Assembly (NCBI GenBank): GCA_016748015.1 | Contig: JAAOMT010000040.1 | Coordinates: forward strand, 284,609 to 348,608 | Origin: Geosiphon pyriformis | Taxonomy: Eukaryota; Glomeromycota; Glomeromycetes; Archaeosporales; Geosiphonaceae | Length of the DNA: 64,000 nt | Direction of reading: 5' to 3' | Part shown: in pieces, positions 47,031 to 59,049 of the stretch | Numbering within the stretch: the stretch's first letter is position 1 | Layout of the letters: every line of letters starts with the position of its first letter | The notes under the pieces: generated by a model | What the model was told of the DNA's origin: nothing | The model's input: only the letters and a program-made list of their open reading frames with translations | Database searches by the model: none | Translations under genes and position numbers: made by a program

Positions 47031-48291
47031 TCAGGTTGTTTGTGATATTTTTTGAGTTGTATATCATGAACAAGGCGATCATTAAAGATTGTTCCATTTT
47101 GATCTTGTAAGATATAAGAACTATTGTTCAAAACTTTGTTGACTATAAAGGATCCTTTCCACCAGCTAGAGAATTTATCACCATAGATATTGTCTCTGTC
47201 TGAATAGTATTCTAAAACTAAGTCACTAATACTTAAGGAAAGTGTTTTATATGTTTTTTTTTTCTTAAGCTTCTCTTGGAATTGTTTTATCTTTTCAAAA
47301 GCAATTATCCGTGTTTTTACCAATGAGTCAAGAATGGTACCAAGTCTTTTTTGCAAAATGTCCTTGTAATCTCCTATTGTTATTTCATCAAAAGGTATTG
47401 TTTCTATATCTGTTTCTATTGGTAAAGTTGCCATTCGTCCATAGAACAGATAAAAGGGTTCATAACTTTTTATGTCATAATTCACAGTTCTGTAGGCGAA
47501 TAAAGCTGAAGGCAATACTTTGTCCCATAGGTTGGTTTCTTTACTGGTTTTGGCTAGGGTTTCACATAGTGTTTTATTGAAACGTTCCACTAGGCCATTT
47601 GTTTGGGGGTAATAAGGGGAAGAGAGTTTATGATGTATTTCCATTTTTCTGCAAAGTTCTTCAACCAGTGTATTGAGAAAAGCTCTTCCTCTATCAAATA
47701 AAAGTTCTTTGGGGCAGCTGTGACAACAGATAATATTTTCATAAATGAAATTGGCAATTGAGACTGCTGTTTGATCTGGGGTGGCTCTTGTTTCTACTCA
47801 CTTTATAAGATAGTCGGTAGCTGTGATAATGTATCTGTTGCCATCAGGAGTTACTGTTAAAGGTCCAACAACATCTATACCAATTCTGTCAAATAGTTGA
47901 CCAACAGAAATCAAATAGATATCTTTCTTGTGATTGGGTTTTCCTCTTCTTTGGCAGATATCACAGGTTTTAATGTATTCAGCAATGTCTTTTTCCAAGG
48001 TAGGCCAATAATAATGAGCTAAAGTTTTCTGAATCGTTTTTGTTTTTCCAAAGTGTCTAGCTAATGGATCAGTGTGCATATTGTAAATTACAATTTTTCT
48101 TTCTTCAAATCTAATGACTCTCTGGGAATGGTCAGAATCTTTTCTATTTCTTTTATATAATTGGTTTTGGCGAATCAAATAGAAATTTGATTGTTTGCAC
48201 AAATGTTCTCTTTGCTGTCGAGTATAGTCTGGCGGGTATTGTCTTTTACCCAAAAATTTCATTAAGGCAGAGTAGTTGTCCAAGTCCATTA
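46976..48291 (-). pseudogene. Type II integrase
   Basis: Open at 48289-47798 and 47644-46976. The HHCC domain has H-A/H pairs with Y-Y-W-P-T-L and C-D-I-C-Q-R-R. The core has R-I-G-I-D-V-V-G-P-L, then after TGA (about 47795, in the place of Trp) F-D-R-G-R-A-F-L and P-Q-T-N-G-L-V-E-R-F-N. The C-terminal part ends with a W-W-K-G-S-F-I-V segment, K-V-L-N-N-S-S-Y-I-L and basic residues, typical of the Gypsy GPY/F-like region. No chromodomain seen. Confidence 0.85.
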
Positions 48292-48299
48292 TTGTGTTT

Positions 48300-49600
48300 G
48301 TTTGTGGGGGAGTTACAAATAATTAAGTTGGTTTGGTTTGAGAGAGTTTTACTATCACTGGATGGTAAGTCTGGAGAGAGCATCAGCATTTTGATGATTA
48401 GCTCCTTTGTGGTGTTGAATGTCATAGTTGAATTCATTCAAGTGGAGTATTTAGCAAGTTATCCATTTATGTTCCAGGTTTTTTTTGTTGCATAGCCAAA
48501 CCAAAGCTTGGTGATCTGTTACCACCAAAAATTTCACACCCTTAAGATATTTGTCCCAGTAGCTGGTAGCCCAAACTACTGCTAAGCATTCTTGCTCAGT
48601 AACTGAGTAGTTCCTTTCTGCTGGTGTGAGAGTTCTACTGGCATATGCTACGGTGTGTTCTTTGTTATCTTCATCTTTTTGGGAAAGAACAGCACCAAGT
48701 CCATAGCCAGATGTATCAGTATGGAGGATAAAAGGTTGATTCAGATTAGGTTGTATGAAGATGAGTTTTGTAACCAGTTTTTCCTTCAGAATTTCAAATG
48801 CTTTTTGTTGATGAGTGCCCCAGTGATAATTGAAGTTTTTCCTAAGTAGCTGATTGAAAGAAACAGCAATTTTGGAGAAATTCTTGACAAACTTGTGATA
48901 ATAAGAGGCCAAACCAAGAAAAAAGTGTAGTTTATGAACATTCATTGGTTGTCTAATGTTTTGAACTTTTTCAATTTTGGCTGGATCAGGGAAGATTCCA
49001 TCTTTTGTAATAAAATGGCCAAAGAACTGGGTGGATTGACATCCAAAAAATAATTTGATTGGATTGATCTTGAGGCCAGCATTTCTAAGGAGGTCAAAAA
49101 CCTTTTGCAAATGTTCAAGGTGTTCATCCCAGGTTTTTGAGTATACCATTATGTCGTCCAAGTAAACTAGAACAAAGTTTTTTTTTACTGATTCAAATAC
49201 TTTGTCTATTAAGTGTTGAAAGGTGGGAGGAGCATTTGTGAGACCAAAAAGCATGACTGTGAATTCGTAGGTGCTATACTTGGTGATGAAAGCAGTTTTC
49301 TTTCTGCTTTCTGAATCCATCTCTACTTGCCAGAATCCAGCAGTTAAGTCAATGGTTGAAAAGAAAGTGGCACCATGGAATTGGTCTAGCATTGCATCAA
49401 TCTTGGGAAGTGGGTACATGTTTCTTTCAGTAATAGCATTTAATTGGCAATAGTCAACACAAAAGCATAGGGTTCTTCCTTTCTTAAATACCACTACAAC
49501 TGGGAATGCCCATTCATTCTTGGTTTCTTATATGAATCCAAGGTTTTTTATTTGGGTTATTTTCTTTTTGATAAACTCATCATTGTGCTGGTTAAATTAA
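48300..49600 (-). pseudogene. Type II reverse transcriptase and RNase H
   Basis: Open for 347 codons at 49494-48451. RT has F-C-V-D-Y-C-Q-L-N, F-S-T-I-D-L-T-A-G-F-W-Q-V, L-F-G-L-T-N-A-P, an intact Y-L-D-D, and F-F-G-H-F-I-T-K-D-G. RNase H has H-T-D-T-S-G-Y-G-L-G-A-V-L-S-Q, V-A-Y-A-S-R-T-L-T, E-Q-E-C-L-A-V and T-D-H-Q-A-L. After TAA at 48451 the frame goes on to N-A-D-A-L-S-R near 48380, then shifts before integrase. Confidence 0.9.
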
Positions 49601-51065
49601 TAGGGCTTCAAATGGATGAGGCGAGTTTTTCTGGTGATGATGGTGTGTTGTATCACATGTGTATGTCCAGGAGATTTACTTTCTTTTGAGATAACTGGGC
49701 TGTTTCTAGCCAGCAGATTTTCAATGTTTATCTTTCTTTCTTCTGGAGAGAGTTCTCTTTGTTCTACAACCAATGATTGGATTTCAGGTGGTTCGTTTTC
49801 AAAGGACTTTTGGACTTCTTTTATTTCCTCATGGAGTATCAAGCTGATTGGTTCTCAATCTTTGTAATAGATTAAGCAGAACATGCATTCATTGCTAGGA
49901 GAATACAATGGTTTGTTGCACCAGCACCAGGCACAAGAACCATGCCACCAATAACTGTATTTGGCTTTCTTGTCTGGCTTTCTGTCAAAGGTTCTTCTAA
50001 GCATGTCATAATAAGGCCAGCAAATCAGCTTGCCATTGACAATGATTCCTTTTTTATCTGCCTTGACATTATCCAGTGGTTTGCCATTGCTGGTAAAGAT
50101 GGTATAAGCGAGTTCAGCAGTTTCTTCTTGTTCTTTTTGTTTTTCTTCTTCTTCACTTTCTTCATCATTTGATTCATCTGATTCATTTTCTTTTGGGCTC
50201 TGCTTGGGTACTGGGGGAGTTGTTCAATGGTGACATTTAACCACAATGGGTTTCTCACCACATCTGATGATTAGTTCACAAAGTTCATAATCAAGCAAAG
50301 CTTTTGCTTTCTTGAGCCATTCATTGCCAACAATGATAGTGTATTTTTTTGCTTTAGATACTTTCATATCAGTTTCAATGCTGATGCCATTGATGCGAAC
50401 AGGAATAGCTTTGGCTATGCCAAGCCCTTTTTTTTATTACCATGCACATTGATCATTGGTCGTGTGAATGGTTCATTAATTTTTCTGCCAATTGTTTCAA
50501 GAAAGTGTTTAGCAATAACACTAACAGATGATCCACTGTCTAGGATCAAATCAATAAAGTAGCCAGCCATTTGGGCTTTGCAAATTAGAGAAATGACATT
50601 GCTATTGTCAGCAAGTCCAGCTTGGCGAGGGTGTTTGTTGGTTTTGGGTGTCTTTTTCTTTGGAATCAAAGATTTGTGAAGATTTTTTCTGAATTGTGGA
50701 TGGGTCATCAATTGGCCAAAGGTTATATATGCTGGGGTTTCTATGAGGTCTTTGACAACAGAATAGGGGCCAGATTTTTGTACTATTTCTGGGGGTTCTA
50801 ACTTTGGAGGGTTCTTGAAAACTTTGGCTTTTGGGGGCTCATTGTTGTCAGCAGTTGATGTAGAAGCTTTATTGGGGTCCAGAATGAAATCAACTTTGGC
50901 TTTTTTCTTCTTTCTTGTGAATTCAGAGAAGTTGATTGCTAGTTTATCTATGTCATGATTATCATCAGTTAAGTTAAAAGTGTAAAAGAGGTTTTCTTCT
51001 GGTTGGCTTGCACTCTCACCCTTTGGAGGTGCATCTACCAGTTTAAAGGCTAATAAACAGTGGCT
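49600..51065 (-). pseudogene. Type II protease, linker and Cys cluster
   Basis: Pol starts in the -1 frame near 51045. The retropepsin motif L-I-L-D-S-G-S-S-V-S-V (about 50560-50525) is intact. An A-run at about 50428-50434 causes a one-base shift, after which the frame encodes V-G-N-E-W-L, then a Glu/Lys-rich stretch (50210-50120). A Cys cluster (S-C-A-W-C-W-C-N..C-M-F-C) follows at about 49945-49880, before the P-P-E-I-Q.. linker to RT at 49842-49597. The Cys cluster occupies the place of the larger zinc module of types I and III. Confidence 0.8.
51029..51052 (-). promoter_or_regulatory. Candidate -1 frameshift site at the gag-pol junction
   Basis: On the minus strand the heptamer T-TTA-AAC (51047-51041) lies in the gag frame as a canonical X-XXY-YYZ site. 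Seven bases further a TGCAC arm (51033-51029) pairs with GTGCA (51013-51009), and CTGGT pairs with ACCAG (51003-50999). Pol continues in the -1 frame. A TAG (51052-51050) precedes the heptamer by one codon in gag, as in copy 1, which argues against simple use unless that stop is itself a lesion. Confidence 0.4.
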
Positions 51066-52591
51066 TCAACTAAGGGATCCTCTCCAAAGAAATTGATGTT
51101 GGCATGATTAGGTCTTTGATTGGAGACATTGTTGTTGTTGTTGGGTCTGTTGTTTTGGTTGTCATTTTTTCTGGGAGCTGGAGGAGGCAGTAAAAGATTG
51201 TTATAATCTCTTGAATAATGTCCTGTTAATCCACAATAATAGCACACAGGTGGGCCATGATTTTGCTGTCTTTGATAGGGAGGTTGCTGGGGCTGGTTAA
51301 AACGAGGTTCATATCTAGGTCTTGGTGGTTGCTGATTATCTCTGACTGCTTGTGCCAAAGGTTCTAATAACCGGGCAAGATTAGCTGTGAGTCTATCAAT
51401 TAATTGTTCATTTGGATCTTGAGTTTGGACAGCAAAAGAAACAGCAGCCATTTGAAGGGCAGTAGCCATGACAGGAGCAGAAGCAAAAACTGAAAGTGTA
51501 GATCCCAAATGTATTCTTTGGTTGTCTTCAATTCATTGGGCAAGTTCAATGGCCATGTCCATTGTAAGGTTGTCTTTTAGAGCCAAGAGAGGCCAAAAAG
51601 CATAAAATAAATCGGTTTTCAATCCTTTTGTGAAGGAATGAATCTTTTGTTCTTCTGTCCAGTTTCTCCCAGAGTCTACACATTTGATTAGCTTTCTAAT
51701 AGCTTTGGCATATTTAGTCACTACTTCTTCAGGGCCTTGAGTTCTTCTTTCCAATTCCATGCACCATTTGGATATTAATATTGGGGTTCTGAACTTGGCC
51801 TCAAATTGGGTAGTGAAAGAGGTATTTTCTTCTTCAGCATTGATTAGTGTCCATCTGATTATTCTGTGTTGAGCATTGGCATCTGTTTCTTGTGAGAACC
51901 AGATAGCAGGAAAGCCTTGGAGGTAGCCACCAACGATTTGAAACTTGTATTTTTCATCATACTGGTTGGCTGTGACAGCTCTCTCAAAATCATCTAACCA
52001 TTCAATTGGATCTTGTGCATTACCTCTAAATAATAGTAGTGAGATATTGTTTCTTCTTCTTAGAGCAATTTGTATATCTTGGAGGGTGGCCAGAATGTTT
52101 GCTTGCATGGAGTCATTAGCCATTGGTTCAGGAGTAACTGTTTGTATAGATGAGTCTGATTTGTTTGATAAAAAGTCAAAAACAGGGGCAGTTTGGTAGC
52201 TTTTTTTTTCTGTTTCAAAGGGAGTTTCAGTTGCTTAATGGGCAGCAATCCAAATGTGGATTTAATGATTCAGATATTTGAAATCAGGGGGCTGTTGTTC
52301 AAAAGTTGCAGAATATAAGAGCTGATTGATACTGTTGTTTCTTTCTTCAAAGTTATTTTCAAAATAAGCTTGGTTAAAGTAATAGGTTGTATAAGTTGTG
52401 TAGGTTTCAGCTAAATGCTTGTTCAGAAACCAGTTCCAAAAGTCTTGGAATTGTCTACTGGATTGTTTTTCAATGGGAAAGCAAATCAAGCAGGAGGACA
52501 AAGAATTGAGTTCAATAAAGTCTAAATCGTTTTTGTTGTGTGCTTTAAAGTGTTCTTCTGATTGTTGTGGCAAGTATGAATAATCATCCAT
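51050..52591 (-). pseudogene. Type II gag
   Basis: ATG at 52591-52589. The N-terminal segment (109 codons) ends at a stop near 52262. The gag core is 52123-51533, with W-L-D-D-F-E-R-A-V, F-P-A-I-W-F and F-R-T-P-I. TAG at about 51535 is followed in frame by 51508-51050, a Pro/Gln/Arg/Asn-rich nucleocapsid. Its knuckle reads C-Y-Y-C-G-L-T-G-H-Y-S-R-D-Y, where the last Cys has become Tyr; copy 1 keeps the Cys. Confidence 0.8.
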
Positions 52592-52620
52592 ACAATAAAA
52601 AACAAAGTGGATTTTGACAA

Positions 52621-52637
52621 CCTTACAGGGAGCACCA
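52621..52637 (-). other. Primer-binding site of type II copy 2
   Basis: On the minus strand TGGTGCTCCCTGTAAGG starts six bases after the 5' LTR. It is the least decayed version of the site seen in every Gypsy copy here. Confidence 0.65.
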
Positions 52638-52643
52638 CTTTTA

Positions 52644-53297
52644 TGTTATGGGTTGGAGTAACAAGTTAACGGATAGCAAGGGAGAACAGAATTGTAGAGT
52701 AATGGGAATAATCAAAGGGAATTCAACTTCAAAGAGTGAATTAAATGAGTATGGATTCAATGTGTGAGATCAGTCTCATAAAATATCTCAGTCGCTATTC
52801 TTTTCAAAGATAACTGGGGAATTTGAAGGTAGAGGGATAGTCTGTATTGTTAACAATTGATAACTGCTGGTATAATTCTATGCCTCATGTCGGTGCTCTT
52901 AGAATTCAATATTAGGTATCAACTTGTGCTCTTCAGTCATGTTTATTCAAATAATCTTCAAATACTACAATTATATACGTCAGGAAAAGGCCAACAAGTA
53001 ATCTTTTATCCTAAGATGTTCGGATACTTGAAGGTAGGAAAAGGGAAATTAGTGATAAGAGAGTAATTGAAATAAAAGTTGTTATTTTTATTTATTTGAT
53101 TCTTGTCTAAGAGATGATTTTCTACAGTTAAGAGACTCATTGCTTGTATAGCTAATGAAAGTGGTCAATGACCAGGTCAACAACTAGGTCAATAATTAGG
53201 TCAATGATCACTATCTAAAAATAAAGTGGCTAATTATATGACATTAGTGACTAATACATGTGATAACTAATAAAAATTATGAGTTTCAACCATAACA
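52644..53297 (-). mobile_element. 5' LTR of type II copy 2
   Basis: 654 bp, TGTTATGGG...CCATAACA, collinear with 45692-46309. It has an extra near-repeat of caggtcaa/taggtcaa units at about 53170-53205. Confidence 0.85.
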
Positions 53298-55427
53298 ATA
53301 TTATCTTATAACTCTTTAATTACCAAGAAAATTATTATTAAAAGAACAAACAAAAATTCAAAAACAAGTTAAACATTACTTGGTTGATAATAATATACTA
53401 TATTAATATTATCAACATAATTTATTCTAATTGATTACTGAAATTAAGAAGTAAATTATTTTTTATAACATATATTCAGATCCAAATACAGAACATTTTG
53501 CAAAAGAAGTCACAATTCAACAAACAATTAGTCAGTATTACTGGTTAAAGATACATGTTAATATTATTTAATATATTTACAATTGTAATATATGTTAAAG
53601 AAAAAAAGTATTAAAAGCAACTGAACTATTATAACTCATTAAAATAAGAAAACTATTTAACAGAGTAAAAATTAATCTGGTAAAACCACTAACTATTACT
53701 ATTAAAGAAAACTAATACATTGCAGTTATCATGAACTACTTAACAAAATAGCCAGAAACAAAGACTATTAAAACTGCAGATGCTAAATCAGTTGTTAATT
53801 TTATGTATAAAAATTTGATTTGTAGATATAATTGTTCAAAAGAGCTACTCTTAAATCAAAGAACTCACTTTGTAAACAATTTGCTTGCTGAAATCAGTTA
53901 ATACTTTGAAATAAAATAATTTTTTTGTTATCTTATCATTTATAGACAAATAGATTAATAGAATGTTTCAATAAAACATTATGTAAATTACTAATAAAAA
54001 TAAGCAATAAAATAGAACAAGAATGGAATTTATTTATCTCTTTAGTTTTATTGGCTTATCAAACATTAAAACATGACATTATAAAATTCACATTATTTGA
54101 ATTAACATGTAAAAAGAATATTATATTATTTATAAACTAATAATAAATATTTATCTAACAAAACCAATAAATAAAAACAACTTACAAGAAACTATTAAAA
54201 AACAGACTTATAAACTGCTAGAAAAACTAAAAGGCAATTGCTAATACACAACCAATAATGTTGAATACTCTTAAAAACAACAAAAATTCGACATAATAGC
54301 AAATTATCAGAACAACTTATTATCTACAAAATAGAAAACAAAGTTTTATTATATTAAACAAAAGCAGAAAAACAATAGAACAAAAAATTTAAAATAAATA
54401 AAACAGACTTTTTTATGTTTACAATGTTTTGGATAATAGAACATATGAGTTATGTTTAGATAATAAAATTTTGAAAAAAATTGTACATGATAACTGATTA
54501 AAAATCTATTATTAATAACAATTATCTGATCTGTTAATGTTTAAATTAGGGATACATATACTAATTATGTTTTCTAACCAAATTCTATAAGACTTAGAGC
54601 CAATAGTAATTATCAAACATTACCCAAAAGACAATTAATTTGATCAATTATATTTGAATTATTACTATTAATATTTAAAAAAGAATTAAAACAAAATCAA
54701 AAATAGTTAGAAAAATCAGAAACATTAAACTATTAAAGAAATTCTTTTAAATTTTAATATATAAAAATAATTTATTTTAGTATTTATTTATTATAAATAT
54801 ATTTGAAAATATTATAAATACTTCTCAACTTTTATTTCAGGTACTACAAGAAAATAATTTCCTATTAGAAATTACTTTTAATAATTTTTAAATATTATAT
54901 AGAAAAAAAAATTCAGTTATATAAAAAAATAAGTCAAACACAAATCATTTTAACTCTTATAGCAAGAAACAAAAAATACTAACACATTAATTGATAAAAT
55001 CATGGAAAAATTCCAGCTTCTAAAAAGTATAATATTCAAAAAAAAAACTTAATTGCTTTTTTTTGCTATATATACTTCATAATAATCACACAATTAGACT
55101 TTTAAATAATCTATATTAAAAAAAGTAGCAAAAAAATTGACAAACAAAACTCCAGAAGTTTGAAGAACTAATTAGAAAAAACAATTTTAAGCACTGTTTT
55201 AGGGCAGCATACTAACTCTATGTGTTGTTTCAACATATAACAAAAGTATTATTAACAAACAAAATAAATATGCTTATTTTTAATGAAATTGAAAGACTTA
55301 CTAATAATAAATTTCAGAACTTGCAAGAATAAATAGTTCAAACAAATATACAGACTTTTATGTTAGATGTTAACATTGGAAAAATGCACATCAATTTTAA
55401 TAGAGCTTAATCTTAAGAGAAGAATAA
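53298..55427 (+). pseudogene. Outer element C: integrase and post-integrase remnants
   Basis: It continues outer element C after the type II insertion. The HHCC region lies near 53470-53600 (cattttgcaaaagaagtcaca, tattactgg), DDE-core remains near 53660-53960 (aaagagctactcttaaatcaaag, agacaaatagattaatagaatgtttcaat), then the integrase tail and the decayed post-integrase region to 55400. It ends in agaagaataa before the LTR. No significant open frame remains. Confidence 0.65.
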
Positions 55428-56713
55428 TATTATTTAATAGAAATTAACAAAAATCAAAAGTAATAATATTATAATATATTAACCAATTATTAAATAATAG
55501 TATAAATAGCACAGATTAATGGATAAAATTAGAAAACATAATATATATACAATAGTGTACAAAATGTGCACAAATGTATCTAATTTAACATAATTACAAA
55601 CAAGTAAGCCAAAAAGCATTTACAATCAAACAAAAGACCCAATAGCTTAGCAATTACTTACTAATTAGTTAGAATAAACACAATTATATATAATTCGAAA
55701 TATGTATATATATAATAACTTTTTAACTAAAAAAAAAAACAGACAAAAAAAAAGAATAATAAAGAACAAAAAATCAATTAAACAAAATAAAAATGAAAAA
55801 AAAGTGGAAGAATTAAATTATAATTTCAAAAAAAACTAAACAATATGTCTTTTTGTATTATTTACTAATATTGAGATCAGTAAAATTGGAAATTTTTCTC
55901 TTTTATAATCTGGCTCTCTTTTACAAATAACCAAAAAGACTATTATTTTTCTTTCATTATTATTTTTCTATTGAAAAAAAACAACAGTAAAAACATCTAA
56001 TATGTCAACAAAAACATGAATAAAATCCAAACTTAACAAGATTGAAAACACATTAAAAGATATTAAATACATAAAATTACTTAAAAATTACTTGTAATAT
56101 CTTGGTTAAAATTAACAGTTGACTTAAAAATCTAGAATAAGCTTTCTATATCTTTGAAAAAATAATTTTTGATTAAAATTATTTTATGAATACTAATTTT
56201 GTTGAATTTTACTTTTTATTTTAATTCTCTTTGAATTTGTTAGAAATATAATACTGCTTTATTATAAATAAAAAAATACAAACATCTGATATTAGTGCAA
56301 AATAAAAAAATATTTCTATAAGAGTCTTAAGAAAAAACACAATTAGAAGTGTAAAGATATGACAAAAATTCTCCTTAGAAGATTAGTATAATAATAACTA
56401 TTAACAACAATATTAACAAAAACATTATATTATATACTAAATTCAATAACAAAAACACTTACCAGAGGAAATTATCTAATATCTGCTAAGAAATTAAGAA
56501 AACTTACCAAGCTAACTTTCAAATTTTTAAATAAAAAAATAGTAGTAATATATTAAACAGAAATTCAACATAAATCAAAAATAACATTAATTAAGATTAA
56601 TATACTTATTTTCACATCAAAATTAAATAATTCATTATATTATCACTTAATCTAAAAAGCTATAGAAATTAATCATAGTATAACTACTAAAAGAAAAGAA
56701 AAACACCTATAAT
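55428..56713 (+). mobile_element. 3' LTR of outer element C
   Basis: About 1.29 kb, aligned with 28110-29362 throughout (e.g. ttacttgtaatatcttggttaaaattaacagttgac near 56085 against 28735). A short tandem-like insertion near 55690-55720 accounts for the size difference. Confidence 0.75.
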
Positions 56714-56718
56714 AATAT

Positions 56719-57173
56719 ATTTTAAGAACAGCATAATAGCCTATAATTTGGCTATTGTAAAGAACAGAAGTCCATACATTTTAACACTAATGTTTGTATT
56801 TACAACTGGAAAGTAAGCAGCCATCTTATTAGTAACTTTAACAAAACTAGTACATTTTAAAAAACTATCTATATAAACTTTAATAGAACTAAACCAAATC
56901 TCAAGCAAGCTTTCTTGTATATTAAAGAATTTTTTAGATTTCAAAACATTTAACCCAGATAATTTACCAGCTTTTGCAAAATTAACTACCAAAGAACTCT
57001 TATTATTTAAAAATTTAGATGCCACTTAAACCAATTAGACACAAAGTCTCTTAGATCCAATTTTTTTTATTAATAAGATATTTTCCAGTTTATCACATTT
57101 TTTTTTGGTTCAAAAGTCTGTTACTAAATACAATTTTAAACTGCTTCAAAGAAAAAGCAGAGCTATAATACAG
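56719..57173 (-). mobile_element. LINE fragment, right part (RNase H region)
   Basis: Open on the minus strand at 57025-56741. The product aligns with the RNase H part of LINE ORF2: I-K-V-Y-I-D-S (D-G-S expected), A-A-Y-F-P-V, V-K-M-Y-G-L-L-F-F-T-I-A-K-L for V-R-G-L-L-S-S-T-M-A-E-L. It also matches 17610-18010 of the other old LINE. It continues the fragment at 27902-28109 and is cut at 57174 by the type III LTR. Confidence 0.75.
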
Positions 57174-58144
57174 TGTTACTGGAGGTTTTTGGTCTCTTTT
57201 CTTAAATGTTGTTAATGTTGACTTGCTGTGAATTCATGTTCTCAAGAAGTAGTTGGACTTCCAGTAACTGAATTTATCTTTAAATTATCTCTTATAATTT
57301 GAACTGCTGGACTTATAAGTAGAATGGCCATTTCTGTACCAGTTGCTTGTGTAGTTATATTGTAGTAAACATCAACTCTTTTCCAAGAATTGCTCATCTG
57401 GAAGCTTACTAAAATATGTAGTTACTTTGCTATGAAAGTTAACTCTTCTACAGAAATCTTGTCTGTAGGCTACTTTAATGATTATAATAAGAAAAGAAAA
57501 AGAAAAATAAAAGAAATGTAAAAGAAATAGAATTTTATCAAGAAAAACGTTTTCTATCCAGACCTGGAGTCACTAACAATTTACTGAAATTGGTAGCTAA
57601 TCAATTTCGAAATGTTAGTTGTATTTAAGGAAATTTCAAGTATAATAATTTAAGAATTTGGTTTTTGAATATTTAATTTTTATTTGAATGTATAAAAAGT
57701 AATTTGTTTTGATTAAGATATCTAAAATAAGATACTATGTTAAAATATTGTAAGAAGATACATTTTTTTGAAGAAAAAAGCTCTTCTTTTATACAACTTG
57801 TTATAGTACTAGTCTTTGAACTTGCATTTTTTTCTTTGCTACAATTTGAGTAAACTAAAGATACATTTCGGCAAACTACAAATTATTTCACTGAACTATT
57901 AATTATTTCGGCCAATTTTTATTAATTTCGGCGAATTTTGACTATGTTAAATGGTTCAGGATATTGTGTAATTTGATCATCTTACTTTCTATAGTACAAA
58001 TTGGATTATTGATTGAGTAATAATATTTGATAATTTGATTAAATAATAAGTGGTAATCGAAATGATAATAATATATGCTAATTAATAATAGAAATTATGA
58101 GAGTAATTTTATGTTAATTAATAGCTAAAATTTTACTGGTAACA
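57174..58144 (-). mobile_element. 3' LTR of the type III Gypsy element
   Basis: TGTTACTGGAGG...TACTGGTAACA, 971 bp, collinear with 22530-23519. Just inside the element, on the minus strand, a purine-rich aaaaaggaaatta tract precedes it, as expected for a 3' LTR of a minus-strand element. Confidence 0.8.
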
Positions 58145-58178
58145 TAATTTCCTTTTTAAGACTGAGCTTCATCAAAGT

Positions 58179-58660
58179 TCAAGCACTATCTGTGATGTTA
58201 AAATAGTGGTCCAAAATAATTGAAGTAATTTGGTCTGAAAATTGTTGAAATTTCAGTTCTGTAAGCTTTTTAATATATTGAATCTTTATTGAATAAAGTA
58301 TTGAATTTTGTAGAACGTTTTTACAAGTGTTGAATAACTCATAGAGTCTAAATGCTGCTCTAAGTTTGTAGCAAGTGTTTGTTAATCCAGCTGCTGTCTT
58401 GAATTCATTGTGAATTTGTTTTTGTATAGTCTCAGAAGTAATGTTGGTTGCTTCAAGTTCTAGTTTCTGTTTATAAAGTGTTTTTCCAATATGAAAATAT
58501 TTATATATAAAGGTATGTTCATTGTTCTGTTCATTGAGAAATAGTAGAAGTTTTTGTTGAATGGTGGCATTTGGTGGAATGTCAATAGAGACAATTAAAA
58601 AGTTTTCTTTTAATGCTTGCTTCAAAAGTTCTGGTAATTGGATTCCAGAGTGATCTTTTG
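58179..58660 (-). pseudogene. Type III post-integrase ORF
   Basis: Open for 148 codons at 58625-58179 and extendable upstream to about 58660 without ATG. The product is helical and Leu/Lys/Gln-rich, with H-I-G-K-T-L-Y-K-Q-K-L-E-L-E in the middle and an I-L-D-H-Y-F-N end near the polypurine tract. No signal peptide, membrane segment or known domain seen. Its position matches the extra ORFs of types I and II. Confidence 0.55.
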
Positions 58661-59049
58661 TTTTTTTTATAGAAGTGATAATTTTGAGAATTTTTTACTA
58701 CTGGTATTGTGGTTTTTTTCTGAATGTAATTAATTTGACTTCTATTAATCATTATGGATAAGTTAAAAAGTGTTTTCAAGACTAACATTAATTTTTGGAA
58801 TATTTGTTGAATATTTCAGGGAATAATCATGATAAAAAAATTGACTAATTAATAAAAAAAATTTGAAAAAGAATAAAGAAAATTATTTTTGGGTATAGAA
58901 TTTTTATTTGTTTTTGGGTTTGAATGTTTTTTGTAATTATTTACTATTTTTGTTTTATATCTTGTGTATTTTAAAGGGATTATTAAAAAATGTTAAATTA
59001 AATGTTCAAGTTTGGTTGTTGTTCTATTATAACTATTGGTTCTAAATTT

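Larger units (their letters stand above)
45692..53297 (-). mobile_element. Type II Ty3/Gypsy retrotransposon, full length (copy 2)
   Basis: LTRs TGTTACGGG...CCATAACA at 45692-46309 and 52644-53297. Between them, on the minus strand: primer-binding site, gag, protease, Cys cluster, RT, RNase H, integrase, post-integrase ORF and polypurine tract (46310-46327). It has no dUTPase. Key catalytic motifs in protease, RT and integrase look intact, so it is the youngest Gypsy copy here, though a few stops and frameshifts inactivate it. Inserted in outer element C. Confidence 0.88.
28110..56713 (+). mobile_element. Composite: Gypsy element holding two further Gypsy elements
   Basis: Outer element (here element C): LTRs at 28110-29362 and 55428-56713, with a decayed gag-pol on the plus strand in three pieces (30626-35664, 45629-45691, 53298-55427). 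Element A (35665-45628) and a type II element (45692-53297) sit between the pieces. Joining the pieces restores collinearity with the gag-pol of element A: RNase H end, linker, then integrase. A 5-bp duplication (aatac/aatat) flanks the whole. A rearranged LTR/gag block lies at 29458-30625. Confidence 0.7.
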
